This document shows, one piece after another, positions 18,279-20,729 of a stretch of 20,729 nucleotides of DNA. Source of the stretch: JAVBMC01 sp031552845 (GTDB taxonomy: Bacteria; Verrucomicrobiota; Kiritimatiellia; RFP12; DVOR01); NCBI GenBank assembly GCA_031552845.1, contig JAVBMC010000081.1:1-20729 (forward strand), read 5' to 3'. Both the position numbers and the translations under genes were made by a program. Numbering within the stretch: position 1 is the stretch's first letter; every line of letters begins with the position of its first letter. The notes beneath the pieces are model-generated. The model was not told the DNA's origin. It saw nothing but the letters and a program-made list of their open reading frames with translations, and did no database searches.

Positions 18279-19381
18279 GCTATCCTTTTGATGACGGATT
18301 TACGTTTGATGAGTTCAACGGGCAACGCGATGCTTTCGCTCGCGGTCCCTTTGCCTTCAATTTGTTTTTGCAACAGCTCCATTGCCCGTATGCCCATTTC
18401 TTCGAAGGGCTGGCGGACGGTGGTCAGCGCGGGGGAGAGCCATTGCGCCAAGGGGTCGTCGTCGAAGCTGATGATGCTGAGTTCATCGGGGACGATGATG
18501 TTTTTGGCCTGAGCGAAGCGGTAAAGCACGCGCGCCACAGCATCGCAGCTGCAGAAGATGGCGGTGGGGTGGTGCTTGCCTTGGCGGAAGAGCTTGTCGA
18601 GCGCTTGGGTCACCTCCGCCCCCCAATCGCTGAAGCGGTCATGCGGCTCGAAGTTAGCAACCTGCTTGCGGGGCAGGGGAATGCCATAGTCTGCCAGCGC
18701 ATCGCGGAACCCATCTAAGCGCAAACGGACGGTGGAGGTGTTGATATCGCCCACGAAGGCCACATGCTGGTGATTCATTTTGGCAAGGTGTTCGCCGGCG
18801 AGGTAACCGCCTTGGTAATTGTCCGCCGCAACGCTCGGCACGAGCAGTTCCATGGCGTGATGGTCGATGATGACGATGGGGATGCCGGTCTTCTTCATCT
18901 CAAAGGCGAGCTCGAAGAATGTCGGCGTATGCCACGCCATGAGGATGATGCCGTCAATGCCGTCCGGGTCGAGGGAGAGCTTCTTCAGCAGGCGGATGTT
19001 CGTCTCCTGCTCGCCGTGGCCGTCGGAGATATGAATGTCCCAGCCGGAGGTCTTGGCGAAGTTCTTGGCCGCGTGGGACAACCGCACGCAAGGCTCCCAC
19101 ATCAGATTGTCAGCAATCAATAGTACAGTCTGGCGGTGCTCGGTATACTTCTGCCGCAGGTAGAGCCCCTTGCCGGGATAGCGCACAACGAAGCCCTGTT
19201 CAATCAAATGCGCGGACGCCCGCCGCACCGTATCGCGCGAGACGCCATAACGCCGCACGAGTTCATGCTCCGAAGCAATAAACCCATCCCCCGCGACCTT
19301 TCCGCCGCGGATTTGCCGTAAGAGATCATCGGCCAAACGCCGATAAACCGGCTCCTCTGTGGTATGCATACCAGTTGACAT
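18275..19381 (-). CDS. GntR-LacI hybrid transcriptional regulator (AraR-like architecture)
   Basis: The protein has 368 residues from ATG at 19381 (or 364 from ATG at 19369). Residues about 10-75 form a GntR winged helix, with SEHELVRRYGVSRDTVRRA as the helix-turn-helix and YPGKGLYL as the wing. Residues about 84-368 form a LacI/periplasmic-binding-type effector domain, with the hallmarks LSIISFDDDPLAQW (301-314) and TTVRQP (320-325). This domain order is that of Bacillus AraR, which binds a sugar. The ligand here is probably a sugar released by the co-encoded GH5 enzyme (inference). The long frame continues to a TTG at 19456, but that is upstream of the promoter. The predicted transcript start falls on the ATG at 19381, so translation is leaderless or nearly so. 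Its stop overlaps the GH5 start. Confidence 0.88.
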   Translation of the reverse strand: MSTGMHTTEEPVYRRLADDLLRQIRGGKVAGDGFIASEHELVRRYGVSRDTVRRASAHLIEQGFVVRYPGKGLYLRQKYTEHRQTVLLIADNLMWEPCVRLSHAAKNFAKTSGWDIHISDGHGEQETNIRLLKKLSLDPDGIDGIILMAWHTPTFFELAFEMKKTGIPIVIIDHHAMELLVPSVAADNYQGGYLAGEHLAKMNHQHVAFVGDINTSTVRLRLDGFRDALADYGIPLPRKQVANFEPHDRFSDWGAEVTQALDKLFRQGKHHPTAIFCSCDAVARVLYRFAQAKNIIVPDELSIISFDDDPLAQWLSPALTTVRQPFEEMGIRAMELLQKQIEGKGTASESIALPVELIKRKSVIKRIA

Positions 19382-19400
19382 ATCGGTAGTATACCACAGA
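19356..19400. promoter_or_regulatory. Probable autoregulatory operator, two palindromes in a larger dyad
   Basis: TGGTATGCATACCA (19360-19373) is a perfect 14-bp palindrome just inside the regulator gene. A second dyad, GGTAGTATACC (19385-19395), covers the -10 box and has the same GGTA and TACC arms. Both sit inside a larger inverted repeat, TCTGTGGTAT (19356-19365) and ATACCACAGA (19391-19400). The GTAT/ATAC core resembles known GntR-family operators. Binding here would block transcription start, which fits autorepression. Confidence 0.65.
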
Positions 19401-19416
19401 ACCTCCCCCACGTCAA
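19388..19416 (-). promoter_or_regulatory. Strong sigma70-type promoter of the regulator-GH5-beta-helix cluster
   Basis: On the minus strand TTGACG (19416-19411) and TATACT (19393-19388) are separated by 17 bases, with five of six consensus positions in each. Six bases after the -10 box is the A of the ATG at 19381. This is the only strong promoter found for the whole leftward cluster. Confidence 0.75.
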
Positions 19417-19551
19417 GGGGGGTAAGGGTGGCGCGGGGGATAAAAATAGAACACAATTATTCTAACCATCCCAAACGCGAACGGTGCATTGTCTGATTCA
19501 TGCGCTGTGACGCCTCGTTCAGGTCTTTGACGGCTCTATGGTAGCGGTGAA

Positions 19552-19639
19552 AGCTGGCTGTCAGATGCATGACAGCTGGCTCTCACAATTGTGACAGCTG
19601 GCTTTCAGAAGTGTGACAGGCGGCTGTCATAAAGTTAAC
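19552..19639. repeat. 22-bp tandem repeat, four units, each with internal dyad
   Basis: Units start at 19552, 19574, 19596 and 19618. The first three follow AGCTGGCTnTCA-N6-TGAC exactly. The fourth (AGGCGGCTGTCA, then N6, then TAAC) is degenerate. Decayed flanking units may be present at 19530-19551 and 19640-19661. Each unit has TCA-N6-TGA symmetry; in unit 2 this is the perfect palindrome TCACAATTGTGA. The array lies in the 266-base non-coding gap (19457-19722), between the terminator of the right-edge gene and the promoter of the regulator. The rest of that gap shows no coding signal. Confidence 0.85.
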
Positions 19640-19671
19640 AGCCCCCTGTGTCCGGCCAGGCATTATAATAG

Positions 19672-19703
19672 AAAAGGCGCGGCAGGTTCACCCGCCGCGC
19701 CTT
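19672..19703 (-). terminator. Rho-independent terminator of the right-edge beta-helix gene
   Basis: On the minus strand a perfect 10-bp GC-rich stem, AAGGCGCGGC with GCCGCGCCTT (arms at 19694-19703 and 19674-19683), closes a 10-base loop. It is followed by TTTTCTATT. It lies 19 bases after the stop of the right-edge gene and separates that gene from the regulator cluster. Confidence 0.85.
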
Positions 19704-19722
19704 GTGCAAAACTCTTTACCGC

Positions 19723-20729
19723 TTAGTAGAGGAACAGTCGAGTTGCTTCTCCACGGTATGTAGCGATAATTGTCCAGCCTTTCGCTTCGTCATACGTTGT
19801 TTTGAAGCCAAACTGCGGAGTTTTCTTTGCGAAGTTCACCGTTAGATTTGTTACGGTTACAGGTGCGGTAATAATCGCAAACTCTGTTTTGGGAGGAACA
19901 TCATCCAGTTTGACGAATTCAATGGTATTGGTCAGGGCTAGACTGGTGTAAACAGTGGGCGTGGCTGTTCCGAAGGTCGTGTTGAGCACGAGTTTGTCGT
20001 TCCTTGGTGTGGCGTTATTACCACCAACTTTGAATTGGAGCGTCGACGCGGGGTCAAGTTCAAGCTTCGAGGAGGTGATGGTGAGTTGATTCACCTCATC
20101 TCCCTCGCCGGGAGCGATGAGAGCGTCAGGCCCCAGTGTCAATCCTCTGTAGCGGTTTTGGTTGGCTAGGTCGTTTTGGTAGTTGTCTTGCCAGACGCGG
20201 CGGAGAACGCCATAACCGAGCAGATGGCGGTTGAATGTGAAGTCTAAGGTATCGTTACGATGGATGATCAGTTGTCCATTGCGACGTAGGATAATCTGGT
20301 TGGCAGGGTTACCGAACATGCCGTCGTTTGCGTCTACATTGATGTATCCGCTTTGCCCCGCACTGCTGTTACGGCCAATGTAGAGATTGGGCGAGCCAAC
20401 GGTACTGCCGACGTAGATGTCACCGATGAAGGTATTGCCCGGGTTGAGCAGCGCCACATCCGTGTTGTTGTTATAACAGGTAATGGTGCTAGGGTTTTCT
20501 GCCGTGCCGCCTTCAATAGCACTATAGAAGATTGCGGCCGTGGCGTTGTTGCCGGACTTGCGGATCTCCAGCGGGGTATTCAGCCGCACCCGCAGGTTTT
20601 CTTGTGCAGAGACGTTATAGCCAACGCGGAAGTTTTGCAGCGTGTAGAGCTGCAGTAACGCAGGCGTATTTGCACTGTCACTTTCAAAGATGAGCTTGGC
20701 AGGGGATTCATTTGTGGCGAGAATGGAAA
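19723..20729 (-). CDS. C-terminal part of a secreted beta-helix protein, truncated by the window edge
   Basis: The frame is open from the TAA at 19723 to the right edge without a stop, giving at least 335 residues. A GTG at 20589 is in-frame, but beta-helix-like sequence continues upstream of it (FESDSANTPALLQLYTLQNF), so the gene is 5'-truncated here. A PATR-like segment is seen (NTFIGDIYVG), followed by an FGNPANQIILRRNG coil. The end region has LIAPGEGD, then LTITSSKLELDPASTLQF and NDKLVL, which is the usual closing pattern of autotransporter passengers. It resembles the end of the 724-residue protein at 3400-5574. It ends ATRLFLY with the tail shared by the other beta-helix proteins. No barrel domain is present. 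The N-terminus and signal peptide lie outside the window. Confidence 0.83.
   Translation of the reverse strand, partial: SILATNESPAKLIFESDSANTPALLQLYTLQNFRVGYNVSAQENLRVRLNTPLEIRKSGNNATAAIFYSAIEGGTAENPSTITCYNNNTDVALLNPGNTFIGDIYVGSTVGSPNLYIGRNSSAGQSGYINVDANDGMFGNPANQIILRRNGQLIIHRNDTLDFTFNRHLLGYGVLRRVWQDNYQNDLANQNRYRGLTLGPDALIAPGEGDEVNQLTITSSKLELDPASTLQFKVGGNNATPRNDKLVLNTTFGTATPTVYTSLALTNTIEFVKLDDVPPKTEFAIITAPVTVTNLTVNFAKKTPQFGFKTTYDEAKGWTIIATYRGEATRLFLY

Noticed and set aside
19382..19456. TTG start giving the regulator 25 extra residues
   Set aside because: The TTG lies upstream of the strong promoter, has no ribosome binding site, and adds sequence not seen before GntR winged-helix domains.
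19552..19639. The 22-bp repeat array as a CRISPR
   Set aside because: The units are directly contiguous with no spacers, and no cas genes are nearby.
19664..19669. Plus-strand TATAAT as a promoter
   Set aside because: No -35 box is found 16-18 bases upstream, and no gene lies downstream on that strand.
20587..20589. GTG as the start of the right-edge beta-helix protein
   Set aside because: The open frame and beta-helix-like sequence continue upstream to the window edge, with no signal peptide after the GTG.

Overview
The window looks like part of a bacterial chromosome from the PVC group, most plausibly an uncultured Kiritimatiellota or Lentisphaerota relative. This is inference from three things: several large secreted beta-helix proteins carrying passenger-associated (PATR-type) repeats, a GntR-LacI hybrid regulator sitting directly in front of a glycoside hydrolase, and clear Shine-Dalgarno and sigma70-type signals. 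No rRNA, tRNA, CRISPR array or insertion sequence was seen, and there is no marker gene to fix the taxonomy.

Layout. At the left edge are the first ten codons of a leftward gene. Next comes a 288-base divergent spacer with two GC-rich palindromes and a strong rightward promoter. That promoter drives a 991-residue secreted protein (319-3294, +), which ends at a clear terminator. From 19416 back to 3400 everything is on the minus strand and closely packed: a GntR-LacI regulator (18275-19381), a GH5 glycoside hydrolase whose start overlaps the regulator's stop by four bases, four tandem paralogous secreted beta-helix proteins of 878-901 residues (13971-16676, 11216-13912, 8449-11139, 5632-8268), and a fifth, more distant 724-residue beta-helix protein (3400-5574). 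Upstream of the regulator promoter are four 22-bp tandem repeats. Beyond these is the terminator of another leftward beta-helix gene, which runs off the right edge of the window.

How the genes may work together. The regulator has a sugar-type effector domain, is probably autoregulated through palindromes over its own -10 box and start codon, and is translationally coupled to a secreted GH5 enzyme. The GH5 stop codon overlaps the ribosome binding site of the first beta-helix gene. The simplest reading is a sugar-responsive operon that makes an extracytoplasmic polysaccharide hydrolase together with a set of cell-surface or secreted beta-helix proteins.

The most novel element is at the C-termini. 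All seven beta-helix proteins, although very different elsewhere, end in the same short tail, roughly P-T-x-[IL]-x-[LIV]-[YFQ]-stop. None has a recognisable autotransporter barrel, PEP-CTERM segment or LPXTG anchor. The tail may be a short, undescribed sorting or assembly signal. The GH5 enzyme lacks it.
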